Under the pieces are notes generated by a model. The model did no database searches. It was not told the origin of the DNA and was given only the letters and a program-made list of their open reading frames with translations. The position numbers and the translations under genes were made by a program. 46,598 nt of DNA from Paenilisteria rustica (GTDB lineage Bacteria > Bacillota > Bacilli > Lactobacillales > Listeriaceae): positions 1 to 46,598 of the forward strand of contig NZ_JABJVM010000022.1 of NCBI RefSeq assembly GCF_013820765.1, given 5' to 3'. This document shows positions 8,446 through 17,592 of this stretch, piece after piece; position 1 is the first letter of the stretch; every line of letters begins with the position of its first letter.

Positions 8446-8910
8446 GTGTTAAAAAAATTACTAGCTATTACAGGTATCGTTCTAGCAACCATGACTATTG
8501 CCGCTTGTACTGGGAATGAAACGCCTAAGAAAACAGAGGCTTCAAATCATCAGGTGCAAGAAAAAGTAGACACAAAAGGTTTAAAGATAAATATCGAGCA
8601 AGCGAATTATACGGATGAACGGGACCGTAATACGGAGAAGGTTAAACAAGTTTTACGATTGAAAATGACGGTGGAAAATACATCGATTGAAGAAATATTT
8701 TTTGATAGTACGAAGCTTCAAGTGAAGGATGGTAATGGAAAGAAACTGGCTATATACCCATTTGAAAATATGATGGAGACTGTTGCACCAAAGAAAACGA
8801 TGACTGGTTATGCTTATTTTAAGTCAAATAGCAACGGACCATACACAGTGGTTTATACGCATCCGATTACAAAGAAAAAATATGAATGGCAAGTGAACCC
8901 AGAGAGATGA
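8446..8910 (+). CDS. Small lipoprotein with a DUF4352-like domain
   Basis: The start is GTG 8446 after TAGGAGGG; an upstream in-frame GTG at 8398 has no ribosome site. The 154-residue product opens with a lipoprotein signal peptide whose lipobox is TIAAC (Cys near residue 21). A charged linker follows, then a domain of about 110 residues with the pattern of extracellular beta-sandwich domains of the DUF4352 type (LRLKMTVENTS, KLQVKDGNGKKL, GYAYFK). It should sit anchored outside the cell membrane. It is paralogous in architecture to the lipoprotein at 14447-14926 in the same cassette. A role in polysaccharide assembly is suggested only by position. Confidence 0.75.
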   Translation: MLKKLLAITGIVLATMTIAACTGNETPKKTEASNHQVQEKVDTKGLKINIEQANYTDERDRNTEKVKQVLRLKMTVENTSIEEIFFDSTKLQVKDGNGKKLAIYPFENMMETVAPKKTMTGYAYFKSNSNGPYTVVYTHPITKKKYEWQVNPER

Positions 8911-8948
8911 ATAAAAAAGCGATAGATAATAAGTGTGAGGTGTAATAG

Positions 8949-10352
8949 ATGGTGTTGAAAAGAACGATAATTATCGGTGGCGGAGAAGCTGCTAACTATG
9001 TTTTCCATACGTTGACTAGTAGAGCAATTTCGGAGTACCAAATCATTGGCTTGCTAGATGATAGTTCAGATGTGAAATTGAACAAAATACCGCGTCTAGG
9101 CGGTTTGGATCAATTAGAAAAGGTTGTTCGAAATGAAGACATTACATGTGTGTTACTTGCCATACCATCACTAGAGCAAACGAAACGTAAACAAATTTTA
9201 GATACGTGTATATCGTTACAAATAGAGACACAAGTTTTACCAACGTTACAAGATATTTTTGCTGAAAAAGAGAAAATTACGATGCGTCCGGTTGTGTACC
9301 AAGACATTATTGAGCGTGATGAATTCGAATTGGATTATCAGAAGGTAGCACGAATGGTGAAAGATAAGACGATTTTGGTAACTGGTGCCGGTGGTTCTAT
9401 CGGTTCGGAAATTACACGCCAAATTATGCGAGGAAATCCGAAAAAACTAATTTTGCTTGGACATGGTGAGGCGAGTATTTATAACATTCACCGTGAACTA
9501 GGAAAAGTGGACTCGCCTGTGGAGTTGGTTTCATGCATTGCGGATATTCAAAATAAAGAGCGACTAACAGCTATTTTTGAAACGCATCGTCCAGATATTG
9601 TTTACCATGCTGCTGCGCATAAACATGTTCCGCTGATGGAGGAAAATAGCACAGAGGCCGTAGCAAATAATGCGCAAGGAACATGGAATTTAACAGAAGT
9701 TGCAGATGCATACAACGTAGACAAGTTTGTCATGATTTCAACAGATAAAGCGGTGAAACCAACAACTGTGATGGGTGCTTCAAAGCGTATCGCCGAAAAA
9801 ATTGTGCAGTTATTCAACCAGATGTCACAAACAAACTTTTGCGTAGTACGATTTGGAAATGTGCTAGGTAGTCGAGGCAGTGTGGTTCCATTATTTCACG
9901 ATCAGATCTGCAACGGTGAGCCAGTAACATTGACGCATCCTGATATGGAACGTTATTTTATGACAATTCCAGAGGCGAGCAAACTGGTGATACAGGCGAG
10001 TATGCTGACAGTTGGCGGTGAGATATTTGTATTAGACATGGGAGCCCCAATCAAAATTTTAGATGTGATTCATAAATTAATCGACCTGACCGGACGAAAA
10101 CGTGAAACAGTTCCCATTGAATTCATCGGTATTCGTAAAGGCGAAAAAGTGCAGGAAGAATTGTTTGAAAATCACGATAAGAAACCAGTCCTAATTTTTG
10201 ATAAGATTTTTGTTGGCGAGGATAATCCTCATCCAGCAGAATTAATGCGAATTAAAAATTTATTGGTCAATTATATGGATTTTGCAGAAGAGGAACGTAA
10301 AAAACAATTATTCGGATTAGTAGAATTAGATTGGAGATATGAAAAAATATGA
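8949..10352 (+). CDS. Nucleotide-sugar 4,6-dehydratase (UDP-GlcNAc type, CapD/PglF/EpsC-like), short form
   Basis: This 467-residue protein has an N-terminal CoA-binding-like Rossmann domain (TIIIGGGEAANYV) and a C-terminal extended SDR domain starting with GAGGSIGSE near residue 145. The catalytic loop reads STDKAVKPTTVMGASKR: Met275 stands where classical SDRs have Tyr, with Lys279 retained, the known pattern of FlaA1/PglF/CapD membrane dehydratases. The reaction is UDP-GlcNAc to a UDP-4-keto-6-deoxy-HexNAc. Related EpsC/PglF proteins are about 600 residues with four N-terminal membrane helices; these are absent here, so the enzyme is predicted to be soluble. The aminotransferase at 20546 would use its product. 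It overlaps the next gene in an ATGA arrangement. Confidence 0.86.
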   Translation: MVLKRTIIIGGGEAANYVFHTLTSRAISEYQIIGLLDDSSDVKLNKIPRLGGLDQLEKVVRNEDITCVLLAIPSLEQTKRKQILDTCISLQIETQVLPTLQDIFAEKEKITMRPVVYQDIIERDEFELDYQKVARMVKDKTILVTGAGGSIGSEITRQIMRGNPKKLILLGHGEASIYNIHRELGKVDSPVELVSCIADIQNKERLTAIFETHRPDIVYHAAAHKHVPLMEENSTEAVANNAQGTWNLTEVADAYNVDKFVMISTDKAVKPTTVMGASKRIAEKIVQLFNQMSQTNFCVVRFGNVLGSRGSVVPLFHDQICNGEPVTLTHPDMERYFMTIPEASKLVIQASMLTVGGEIFVLDMGAPIKILDVIHKLIDLTGRKRETVPIEFIGIRKGEKVQEELFENHDKKPVLIFDKIFVGEDNPHPAELMRIKNLLVNYMDFAEEERKKQLFGLVELDWRYEKI

Positions 10353-11695
10353 CATACAAGCAATCGGAAACTATAACACCTATGAGTAACTATGAGGCAC
10401 TGACGAATAAAATTTTGCAAAAAGAAGCGGTAGTTGGTGTTATTGGTATGGGTTACGTAGGACTGCCACTGGCAATGGAGTTCGCGTCGGAAGGCTTTCA
10501 AGTCATCGGCGTAGATGTAGATGCTAGAAAAGTTGAAACCTTATCGCTCGGGAAATCGCATATTATCGATATTTCGGAAAAGGCGATTGGTGAGGCATTG
10601 CAAAATCAGCGCTTCCGAGCAACAACAGATTATCAAGAACTGGAAAAAGCAAATATCATTAGTATCTGTGTTCCGACACCGCTCACCAAGTCGCATGAAC
10701 CTGATATGAGTTACATCAACGAAACGATTTCACGCCTAAAACCAGTGATTCAAAAAGGTACGCTACTCGTTTTGGAGAGCACAACATATCCGGGGACGAC
10801 GCGTGATTTGATTCATATCGAGTTTGAAAAAGAAGGTTGGGTGACAGGCGAAGATTTATTTATCTGTTTCTCTCCTGAAAGAATCGATCCAGGGAACAAA
10901 CAATTTAAACCGAAAGAAGTCCCGAAAGTAGTCGGTGGCATGACAGAGAAGTGTTCTGCACTTGGCCAACTATACTACGAAAATGCGTTCGACACAGTTG
11001 TTCCAGTATCGACGCCAGAAATCGCCGAAATGACAAAATTACTAGAAAACACATTCCGTAGTATTAACATCGCGTTTATCAATGAAATGTCGCTTTTGGC
11101 AGAAGAGCTAGGCATTGATTTATGGGAAGCGATTGATGCGGCAAAAACAAAACCGTTCGGATTCATGCCATTTTATCCAGGACCAGGTGTGGGTGGGCAT
11201 TGTATTCCACTTGACCCGATGTACCTGTACTGGAAAGGCAAAGAGAAGAATTTTTTCAGCCGATTTATTGATTTGGCGCAGCAAGTGAACACGTCTATGC
11301 CAAAACATGTCGTGGAAATCGCAAGCAAAGCGCTCAATAAACAAGGTAAGTCACTCAGCCAGTCCCGCATTTTACTCGTTGGTATGGCATATAAAAACGA
11401 TATTGACGATGTGCGAGAATCCCCAGCACTGCACGTATACGAGCATTTGAAAGACGCTAATGCAAAACTCACTGTACTCGATCCTTTTGTGTCCTCATTC
11501 CGGGATGCTTCTGGTGAAATCATTCATCCTGAAAATGAAGTAGCAGATCTTGCAGCCTATGATGGCGTGATTATTATGACTAAACATTCTACGATTGACT
11601 ATGATCAAATTTTGGAAACAAGTTCATGCATTATCGATACTAGAAATGTTTGGACAAAGTCATACGATCATGTATGCAAGATAGGGCAAGCATGA
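10349..11695 (+). CDS. UDP-HexNAc 6-dehydrogenase (WbpA/WecC-type)
   Basis: A 448-residue member of the UDP-glucose/UDP-GlcNAc/UDP-ManNAc dehydrogenase family. Residues ~32-40 give the NAD-binding VIGMGYVGLPLA, the middle has CFSPERIDPGNK, and the catalytic cysteine is Cys285 within PGVGGHCIPLDP; the C-terminal UDP-binding domain begins near residue 330. The enzyme oxidises the C6 alcohol of a UDP-sugar to the acid with two NAD+. The SPERxxPG and GGHCIPxDP motifs fit the HexNAc-oxidising branch better than the UDP-glucose branch, but which epimer is used cannot be told. It overlaps the dehydratase stop, so the two precursor enzymes are coupled. The product would bring a carboxylate into the polysaccharide. 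Confidence 0.86.
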   Translation: MTYKQSETITPMSNYEALTNKILQKEAVVGVIGMGYVGLPLAMEFASEGFQVIGVDVDARKVETLSLGKSHIIDISEKAIGEALQNQRFRATTDYQELEKANIISICVPTPLTKSHEPDMSYINETISRLKPVIQKGTLLVLESTTYPGTTRDLIHIEFEKEGWVTGEDLFICFSPERIDPGNKQFKPKEVPKVVGGMTEKCSALGQLYYENAFDTVVPVSTPEIAEMTKLLENTFRSINIAFINEMSLLAEELGIDLWEAIDAAKTKPFGFMPFYPGPGVGGHCIPLDPMYLYWKGKEKNFFSRFIDLAQQVNTSMPKHVVEIASKALNKQGKSLSQSRILLVGMAYKNDIDDVRESPALHVYEHLKDANAKLTVLDPFVSSFRDASGEIIHPENEVADLAAYDGVIIMTKHSTIDYDQILETSSCIIDTRNVWTKSYDHVCKIGQA

Positions 11696-11720
11696 ATAGA
11701 AAAAGTAGAGGTGAACTGGG

Positions 11721-12401
11721 ATGAATGGAAAAACAATGGAGCTCGGCGTGGCATTAAAGATTATAAAGAATAATCTGATATGGTTAATCGCCTTGCCATT
11801 GATCGCCATGGTCATTGCATTTGGTATTAGTAAGTACTATCTCGTGCCACAATATACATCATCTGCGCAGATTTTTATAACAACTAATGTAGAATCTGAT
11901 TCGGAAAAAGAGACAACCGTTTATTCAGAGCAACTAAGGACAAATATGCAGATGGCAAACACGTTTAACACGATATTAAAAAGTTCGAGAATGCTAGAAA
12001 CAGTGAGGTCAGAGCTGCATCTCACTGAATCAAATGATGCGTTAGCAAAAAAAATAAGTATTCAATCAGATAAAGATTCCCTCGTTTTCACAGTATCTGT
12101 CGAGGACTCTAGTCCCGACAGAGCACAGAAAATCGTAAATACGATTACTAAAACGTATCAAAAAGACCTGCCGAAGCTCATTTCTAATAATAAAGTCATT
12201 ATATTAGAGCCGGCGAGTCTCCCCTTAGAACCAAGCTCCCCCAATGTTATTATCAACACGATGATTGCTTTTGTACTTGGAATCATTGGAAGTGTCCTCT
12301 TGGTCTCACTCATTTATCTTTTCCGAAATGTGATCGAAAGTGAGGATGATTTGGAAGAACTATCACTGAAATTTGTTGGTGATATACCGCTCATTAAGTA
12401 A
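11721..12401 (+). CDS. Wzz-like chain-length/BY-kinase modulator
   Basis: The 226-residue protein has two membrane helices, at about residues 18-36 (LIWLIALPLIAMVIAFGIS) and 182-203, flanking an extracellular domain. Before the second helix is the proline-rich LEPASLPLEPSSPN segment typical of Wzz/YveK/CapA proteins. Such proteins control polymer length and activate the separate BY-kinase by contact of their cytoplasmic tail. The kinase gene follows 18 bases later. The start ATG 11721 is preceded by GTAGAGGTGAA. Confidence 0.88.
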   Translation: MNGKTMELGVALKIIKNNLIWLIALPLIAMVIAFGISKYYLVPQYTSSAQIFITTNVESDSEKETTVYSEQLRTNMQMANTFNTILKSSRMLETVRSELHLTESNDALAKKISIQSDKDSLVFTVSVEDSSPDRAQKIVNTITKTYQKDLPKLISNNKVIILEPASLPLEPSSPNVIINTMIAFVLGIIGSVLLVSLIYLFRNVIESEDDLEELSLKFVGDIPLIK

Positions 12402-12419
12402 CGCAGAAAGGAGACAAAT

Positions 12420-13088
12420 ATGAAAACATATCGCGAGTTTGAACAAACGAAAGAAATCCAATTTTATAAAGAAAAATTTCATAGCATCCAGACAAGTTTA
12501 CAATTCATGTTGCAAAAACAAGGTATCCGCAATTTCATGGTGACTTCAGCGAACATGAGCGAGGGGAAAAGTTTTACGAGTGCTAATATTGCTGGGGTTT
12601 TTGCAGAAAAAGGAAACAGCACATTGTTAATTGATGCGGATTTTCACAGACCATCTTTACGGAAATATATGCAAATTTCGGAAAACGTAGGGCTGATTGA
12701 CTGCTTGATGGGTGATAAAACATTGATGGAATGTACGCAAGAGACACATCATCCGAATTTGAGATTAATGCCAACTGGGATTGCACCGCTAAACCCTAGT
12801 GAATGGGTGGATTCGCTTGAGATGAAGCAGCTTATTGAAGAAGCAAAGCAACAATTTGATTATGTCATTATTGATGCACCGCCACTTTTGCCAATTACAG
12901 ATAGCCGGATTCTTAGTTCGTTATGCGATGGTGTACTTTTTGTCACTTTTGCTAAAAAGACGAAGCGTAGTGATATCAAGCAAGCGATGCGTTACCTTGA
13001 GATTGCTGATGCAAATGTAATCGGTAGTGTGTTGAACGGTGTCGCAATTTCTAAGAGTAATATGAAAGGCTATCACTACAAATACTGA
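12420..13088 (+). CDS. Bacterial tyrosine kinase (CpsD/CapB/YwqD family)
   Basis: A 222-residue BY-kinase. Walker A is SANMSEGKS (Lys50), which lacks the first Gly of the classical P-loop as is common in this family. Walker A' is LLIDADFHRP (~69-78) and Walker B is VIIDAPPL (~149-156). The C-terminal tyrosine cluster is short (GYHYKY), with three tyrosines, fewer than in many homologues. It pairs with the modulator encoded immediately upstream and would autophosphorylate and cycle to control polymerisation or export. Start ATG 12420 follows AAAGGAGA. No matching PHP-type or low-molecular-weight phosphatase is seen in this window, so dephosphorylation must come from elsewhere. Confidence 0.9.
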   Translation: MKTYREFEQTKEIQFYKEKFHSIQTSLQFMLQKQGIRNFMVTSANMSEGKSFTSANIAGVFAEKGNSTLLIDADFHRPSLRKYMQISENVGLIDCLMGDKTLMECTQETHHPNLRLMPTGIAPLNPSEWVDSLEMKQLIEEAKQQFDYVIIDAPPLLPITDSRILSSLCDGVLFVTFAKKTKRSDIKQAMRYLEIADANVIGSVLNGVAISKSNMKGYHYKY

Positions 13089-13095
13089 GGTGGAA

Positions 13096-14475
13096 ATGGT
13101 GTATAAAACAGTAACCTTAAAAGCGGCTTTTATACTGGGCTTCCTAGCGTTACTAGTAGCAGGAACGGTATTTAAAGAAGTGCTAGTCCTTCCTTTCTTT
13201 ATCGCCATTATTGTGTTCAGTTTCTTCTTCACACTGAAGCAATTGGCAGAAATGACTTGGATAATCCTCATAGTTTCTTCGTTCTTTGGCTCGATTTTGT
13301 CTATTCCAGGTTATGAGAGCTTGTTCTTATATCGGATTTTGCTACCAGTTCAAGCGTTATTATTATTACTCACTTGGAAGGACTGGTCATGGCTAGATAG
13401 GCGCATCCGAGGTCTGTTATTACTGCTAATTGGCTGGCTTATTACGGCGTCTATTACACTCATTTGGGCTCAATATCAAGTCGCAGGATTCCGAAATTTG
13501 TATTACATCATCGAAGCTATCTACCTTATTGGTACTGGGGTTTATTACTTGGATAGCAAAAAGAAACTGGAACGACTAGCACTACTAGTGTGCGGTGTGA
13601 TTATCATCAATATCGGTGTCGGCGTTTATGAGATTACAACAGGGCTTCATTTGAAAAAATCAGCACTTGTCGGTGCGATTGGAAATGTCCAATTCTTACC
13701 CAGCGGAACGTTTTTTAATCCCAATGATCTCGCCTCCTTCCTTGTTTTATTTTTGCCAGTTGTCCTCGTGTACATGCGCTCTGAGACCATAGTTGGAAAA
13801 ACAGTGAAGATTGTACTTTCGTTTATGAGTGTTTATATTATCGTTGCAACGCAATCTCGAATTGCCCTCGTTTTGATTATTGGGGTTTTGTTCCTTCTAA
13901 TCTTGAAAAAGTCCTGGAAATGGGGACTTATAATCCTGCTGACCATCCCGCTTTTCCTGCAGCTACCGGCGATGCAGGAGATTACAGAACAAGTGAACAA
14001 AACCTACACTGAAAAAAATAACTCGACCGACTTTCGACTAGAAATCACGGATTACACATGGCAAACAGTTTTGGATACACATTTTGTAGGAGTGGGACCA
14101 GGAAACGTACAGATGAAATTGGCGCAATATTTTCCAGTCGACGAACAAAACGAAGAAGGAAACATATCTGTGCACAATTTTTTACTAGAAGTTTTGGCTA
14201 ACTACGGGTTGCTGTCAGCGCTATGTCTTTTCCTTTTTCTTTACCTCGTCTGGCACTTCAGCTTCCGACTATGGAGAGTAAACAAAAATAGAGAGGCATG
14301 GTATATGTTACCTCTAATTATTAGTGTCGCTTTCCCATTTATCTCTTTTGCATCGAGTACGACGCTTGAAAAAAGCTATGTATGGATTAGCTTTGGCATT
14401 ATTCTAGCGGTATTGAACCATTACTTTAAACGAACGGAGCTTAAAAATGAAAAAAATTATACTTGTAATATGTAG
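13096..14475 (+). CDS. O-antigen polymerase/ligase-like membrane protein (Wzy)
   Basis: The 459-residue protein has about 10-12 membrane spans and a large extracellular loop around residues 290-365. It carries two marks of the Wzy_C/WaaL family: TFFNPNDLASFLVLFLPV near residue 210 and GVGPGNVQMKL followed by HNFLLEVLANYG in the large loop. ATG 13096 lies five bases after GAGG; an in-frame GTG at 13090 is too close to that site. It probably polymerises the repeat units of the second cassette. The related gene at 1474 would do this for the first cassette. Its end overlaps the lipoprotein gene by 29 bases. Confidence 0.82.
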   Translation: MVYKTVTLKAAFILGFLALLVAGTVFKEVLVLPFFIAIIVFSFFFTLKQLAEMTWIILIVSSFFGSILSIPGYESLFLYRILLPVQALLLLLTWKDWSWLDRRIRGLLLLLIGWLITASITLIWAQYQVAGFRNLYYIIEAIYLIGTGVYYLDSKKKLERLALLVCGVIIINIGVGVYEITTGLHLKKSALVGAIGNVQFLPSGTFFNPNDLASFLVLFLPVVLVYMRSETIVGKTVKIVLSFMSVYIIVATQSRIALVLIIGVLFLLILKKSWKWGLIILLTIPLFLQLPAMQEITEQVNKTYTEKNNSTDFRLEITDYTWQTVLDTHFVGVGPGNVQMKLAQYFPVDEQNEEGNISVHNFLLEVLANYGLLSALCLFLFLYLVWHFSFRLWRVNKNREAWYMLPLIISVAFPFISFASSTTLEKSYVWISFGIILAVLNHYFKRTELKNEKNYTCNM

Positions 14476-14926
14476 CCTATTTGTAGTGGGTGTCCTTGCT
14501 TCTTGTCAACAGAATGAGGAACCAAAAAAAACAGAAATGAAGCCAACGCAACACACTTTTTCAAAAAATAATACAGCAACGGTAGCAAGCTTGAAAATCG
14601 AGATGTTAGGGATTAAAGATGCTGAAAAAAGTATCCCGAAACACGAGAAGTTAGAAGATAAGAAGCTTGTGAAAGTAGATATGAGAATGAGTAACATGAC
14701 AGAATACAAGATTCCGATGGCTGCGAGTCTCTTCAAAGTTTTAGATTCAAATGGAAAGTATCAGCCGAATTATCCGATGCTAGATGAGCTGGGTCAAACG
14801 ATTGCTGGTAATAAGGAGATTCGAGGTGTTGTATATTTCGCTATTCCAAAAAACAGTGTCATTGAGAAAATCGTGTACGAAGATCCTAAGAGAGACGCGC
14901 TTCACGAGTGGACGGTGGAAAAATAA
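14447..14926 (+). CDS. Second small lipoprotein of the polysaccharide cassette
   Basis: 159 residues, with a lipoprotein signal peptide (KKIILVICSLFVVGVLASC, Cys19 in a VLASC lipobox), a polar linker starting QQNEEPKKTE, and a domain with the same order of motifs as the lipoprotein at 8446: VKVDMRMSN, then FKVLDSNGKYQPNYP, then GVVYFAIP and a final HEWTVEK (compare YEWQVNPE). The two are evidently diverged paralogues of one extracellular beta-sandwich family (DUF4352-like). It starts inside the polymerase gene, and its TAA overlaps the next ATG. Tight overlap on both sides argues that it belongs to the polysaccharide machinery; the function is not known. Confidence 0.78.
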   Translation: MKKIILVICSLFVVGVLASCQQNEEPKKTEMKPTQHTFSKNNTATVASLKIEMLGIKDAEKSIPKHEKLEDKKLVKVDMRMSNMTEYKIPMAASLFKVLDSNGKYQPNYPMLDELGQTIAGNKEIRGVVYFAIPKNSVIEKIVYEDPKRDALHEWTVEK

Positions 14927-16074
14927 TGACTGAAAAATTAAATGTATTGATGGTATCTGATGACTTTTACCCAAAGGTCGGTGGGATTGCAGCGCATGTA
15001 TTAGAAATTAGTCGCGCTATTAGTGAACTAGGTCATCAAGTAGTATTGCTCACAAAAATATACGATCCTAAGAATGAACTACCAGAAGAAGAGTACATCG
15101 GAAACATTCGTATTGTACGAGTAAAAGTAAGTAATAGACGCAAAATTCGCGCTCTTGAATTCATGTACAAAGGCAGACGCAAAATAAAGGAACTACTGAA
15201 AGAAAATACGTTTCAAGTAATTCACTGGCATAAACTCATTGCCGATTCTATCATTACGAAAATTCCGTTTGATGGTGTAAAAATTTTCACAAATCATTCT
15301 TCTACTTTTTTGAATTGGTATGAGCGAAAGAAATTCGGACGCTGTCGTTTTCTGCTAGGACATATGGATGGTGTTATTGCCCCGAGTCTGGAGCTGACGA
15401 GTAAGATTGGGACTATTTTTCCAGATAAACCAGCGCTTAATATTTCCAATGGTGTAGACGTTTCTAAATTTTATCCAGACACGATGATGCGCGGTATAAT
15501 GCGCATGCAACTTGGATATAATTCTTCTGATAAAGTTGTCATGATTGCGAGGCGGTTAGAAGAAAAGAATGGTGTAATGTATTTTACACAATCGATCCCG
15601 AAAATGGTGGACAATGACCCTACGATTCAAATATTGATTGTTGGCAGTGGAAGTCAGGAAGTAGCGATTCGAACCTTTATTGAAGAAAAGAACTTGGAGG
15701 AGCGCGTAACGATTATTCCAGGTGTGATGAATCCAGAAATGCCATATTACTTTAATGTAGCGGATCTTGTTGTATTACCGTCTTTGATGGAGGCAACAAG
15801 TATTGCTGGGCTCGAAGCGATGGCGTGTGGGAAACCGCTTGTGGGAACGGATGTTGGAGGTATACCTGAAATCATTACCCCACATGAAACGGGTTTGCTC
15901 GTACCCGCTAGATCTGCTGAAGCATTAGCTAATGGTGTTTTAGAGATGTTGGTCGACGAAAATAAGCGTCTAGATATGGGTGAAAAAGCGTTACAAAGCG
16001 TACAAGAAAACTTCGCTTGGTCAGAAATTGCAAGAAAAACAGTAGCATTTTATCAACAGCATTTAAAGGCCTAA
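14926..16074 (+). CDS. GT4 family glycosyltransferase
   Basis: A 382-residue GT-B enzyme. The N-terminus LNVLMVSDDFYPKVGGIAAHV is the glycine-rich acceptor-side loop of GT4 enzymes. The second domain begins near residue 200 with VVMIARRLEEKNGVMYF, and the donor site is PSLMEATSIAGLEAMACGKPLVGT, containing E-A-T-S-I-A-G-L-E (E-x7-E). ATG 14926 overlaps the stop of the lipoprotein gene and is preceded by GGTGG; an in-frame GTG upstream at 14908 is less likely. It is one of three GT4 enzymes in this cassette, consistent with a repeat unit of about four sugars including the one added by the initiating transferase. Confidence 0.87.
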   Translation: MTEKLNVLMVSDDFYPKVGGIAAHVLEISRAISELGHQVVLLTKIYDPKNELPEEEYIGNIRIVRVKVSNRRKIRALEFMYKGRRKIKELLKENTFQVIHWHKLIADSIITKIPFDGVKIFTNHSSTFLNWYERKKFGRCRFLLGHMDGVIAPSLELTSKIGTIFPDKPALNISNGVDVSKFYPDTMMRGIMRMQLGYNSSDKVVMIARRLEEKNGVMYFTQSIPKMVDNDPTIQILIVGSGSQEVAIRTFIEEKNLEERVTIIPGVMNPEMPYYFNVADLVVLPSLMEATSIAGLEAMACGKPLVGTDVGGIPEIITPHETGLLVPARSAEALANGVLEMLVDENKRLDMGEKALQSVQENFAWSEIARKTVAFYQQHLKA

Positions 16075-16101
16075 AAATTAGCTAGAAAAGGTGATTGACG
16101 A

Positions 16102-17592
16102 GTGACTTCCAAATTAATAAAACCATTCCTGCTCATGATTCTATTGACAATTGCCACCCAATTTGCCGGTTTGATAAAAAACGTTTTTATCGCAAAAATT
16201 TTCGGGATGGGTGCAGAAGTTGATGCATATAATTTAGCAAATACGTACACAGTATCGATTACGAATTTGGCGATACCCGCTATTATTACGGTACTCATTC
16301 CGTTTTTAACGAGGCGTGGTAATAGTGTAGCTGAGCGTGCCGCAATCAATACGTATGTAAGCTTTCTGTTGTTGGGAGTCGCAGTTGTAGTAGGAATAAG
16401 TATTGGAGGTATAGCTTGGGTACTAAAGAATCAGTTAAGCCTATCAGAAACGCTAACATCGACATTATCATTCATTATGATTTTGAGTGTTGCACAAATT
16501 TATCGTGTTCTTACTACAGTTTTAACAGCATTTAGACAAGTTGAGAACGACTTTCTGACTGCTAAAATAGCAACTTTGTGCAGCACTATTTTTAGCGGAA
16601 TTTATATTGTCGTGGCGCAGAATCCATCTATTTTGCTAGTCAGTTTGTTTCTGACAATCTCCTTCATGCTCGAAGCTATGATACTACTCATCAAAAACCG
16701 CGGCTTCTCATTTCGCATCCAATTTAAATGGGGAAACCGAATTTTTCATAAGTTAATACGCCAAACGGGGCCTGTTGTTTTTAACTCCATCGTGTTTCAA
16801 ATCTCATTACTCTTCTCAACTACTCTGGCCAGCTTTCTTGGTCAAGGCTATGTTGCGACGCTAAGCTACGCAAACCAAATTTTGAGTATCATTCAAGCAT
16901 TAGTTCTAGTTAATATTTTGACACTCGTTTATCCATCCATGTCGCGAGTCTTTGCTAAAACAATGGCGGCGGGAAAAGAATTGTTTATCAAGTACACCAT
17001 CGTTACGAATATGTTGGTAATCCCTCTTGTTGTTGGGATTATGGTAATCGGTGACTTGTTCACGGCTTTGCTTTTTGAGCGAGGGGCATTTACTGCGGCA
17101 GATACGCAACAAGTAACGCTATTTATGACGATGCTAGGTATTAGCCTACCAGGTTTAGTGTTACGAGATTTCATTTATCGGGTTTATTTTAGCCTAGATG
17201 ATACCAAAACGCCCTCTCGGATTTCTATATTTACAATCATCGGAAATGTTTTGTTACTACTGACTTTAACCCCTATTTTTAATATCTATGCGATACTTTT
17301 TATCCCGGGACTTATGAACTTTGCATCGGCTTGGTTTGCTTATCGGTTACTTGAAAAGCGAATTGGGCGAATCGACGTGCAGCGTAAATTGGTAAAGCAG
17401 CAGTTACTCATCGTATTTAACGCTAGCGTGATGGGGGCAGTACTTTACTACGTGAAACAGGCATTGAATTTCTCGCCGTTGCCAACATTTCTGCTACTCG
17501 TTGGGATTGGGATTGCAGTGTATGGCGTTCTAGTTGTCCTTACACAACGAAGGTTTATCCAAACATTTAGGATGAAAGGAGTAAGCGAATAA
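16102..17592 (+). CDS. MurJ/MviN-like lipid-linked oligosaccharide flippase
   Basis: The 496-residue protein has about 14 membrane spans and the N-terminal layout of the MurJ/MviN branch of the MOP superfamily (GLIKNVFIAKIFGMGAEVDAYNLA). The mid-protein segment LFERGAFTAADTQQV closely resembles the conserved E-R-G-x-F loop of MurJ proteins. Start is GTG 16102, six bases after AAAGGTGAT. Within this cassette it most likely acts as the Wzx-type flippase. A true MurJ for lipid II is the alternative, but housekeeping MurJ genes are not usually placed among glycosyltransferases. The stop overlaps the next start by one base. Confidence 0.8.
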   Translation: MTSKLIKPFLLMILLTIATQFAGLIKNVFIAKIFGMGAEVDAYNLANTYTVSITNLAIPAIITVLIPFLTRRGNSVAERAAINTYVSFLLLGVAVVVGISIGGIAWVLKNQLSLSETLTSTLSFIMILSVAQIYRVLTTVLTAFRQVENDFLTAKIATLCSTIFSGIYIVVAQNPSILLVSLFLTISFMLEAMILLIKNRGFSFRIQFKWGNRIFHKLIRQTGPVVFNSIVFQISLLFSTTLASFLGQGYVATLSYANQILSIIQALVLVNILTLVYPSMSRVFAKTMAAGKELFIKYTIVTNMLVIPLVVGIMVIGDLFTALLFERGAFTAADTQQVTLFMTMLGISLPGLVLRDFIYRVYFSLDDTKTPSRISIFTIIGNVLLLLTLTPIFNIYAILFIPGLMNFASAWFAYRLLEKRIGRIDVQRKLVKQQLLIVFNASVMGAVLYYVKQALNFSPLPTFLLLVGIGIAVYGVLVVLTQRRFIQTFRMKGVSE

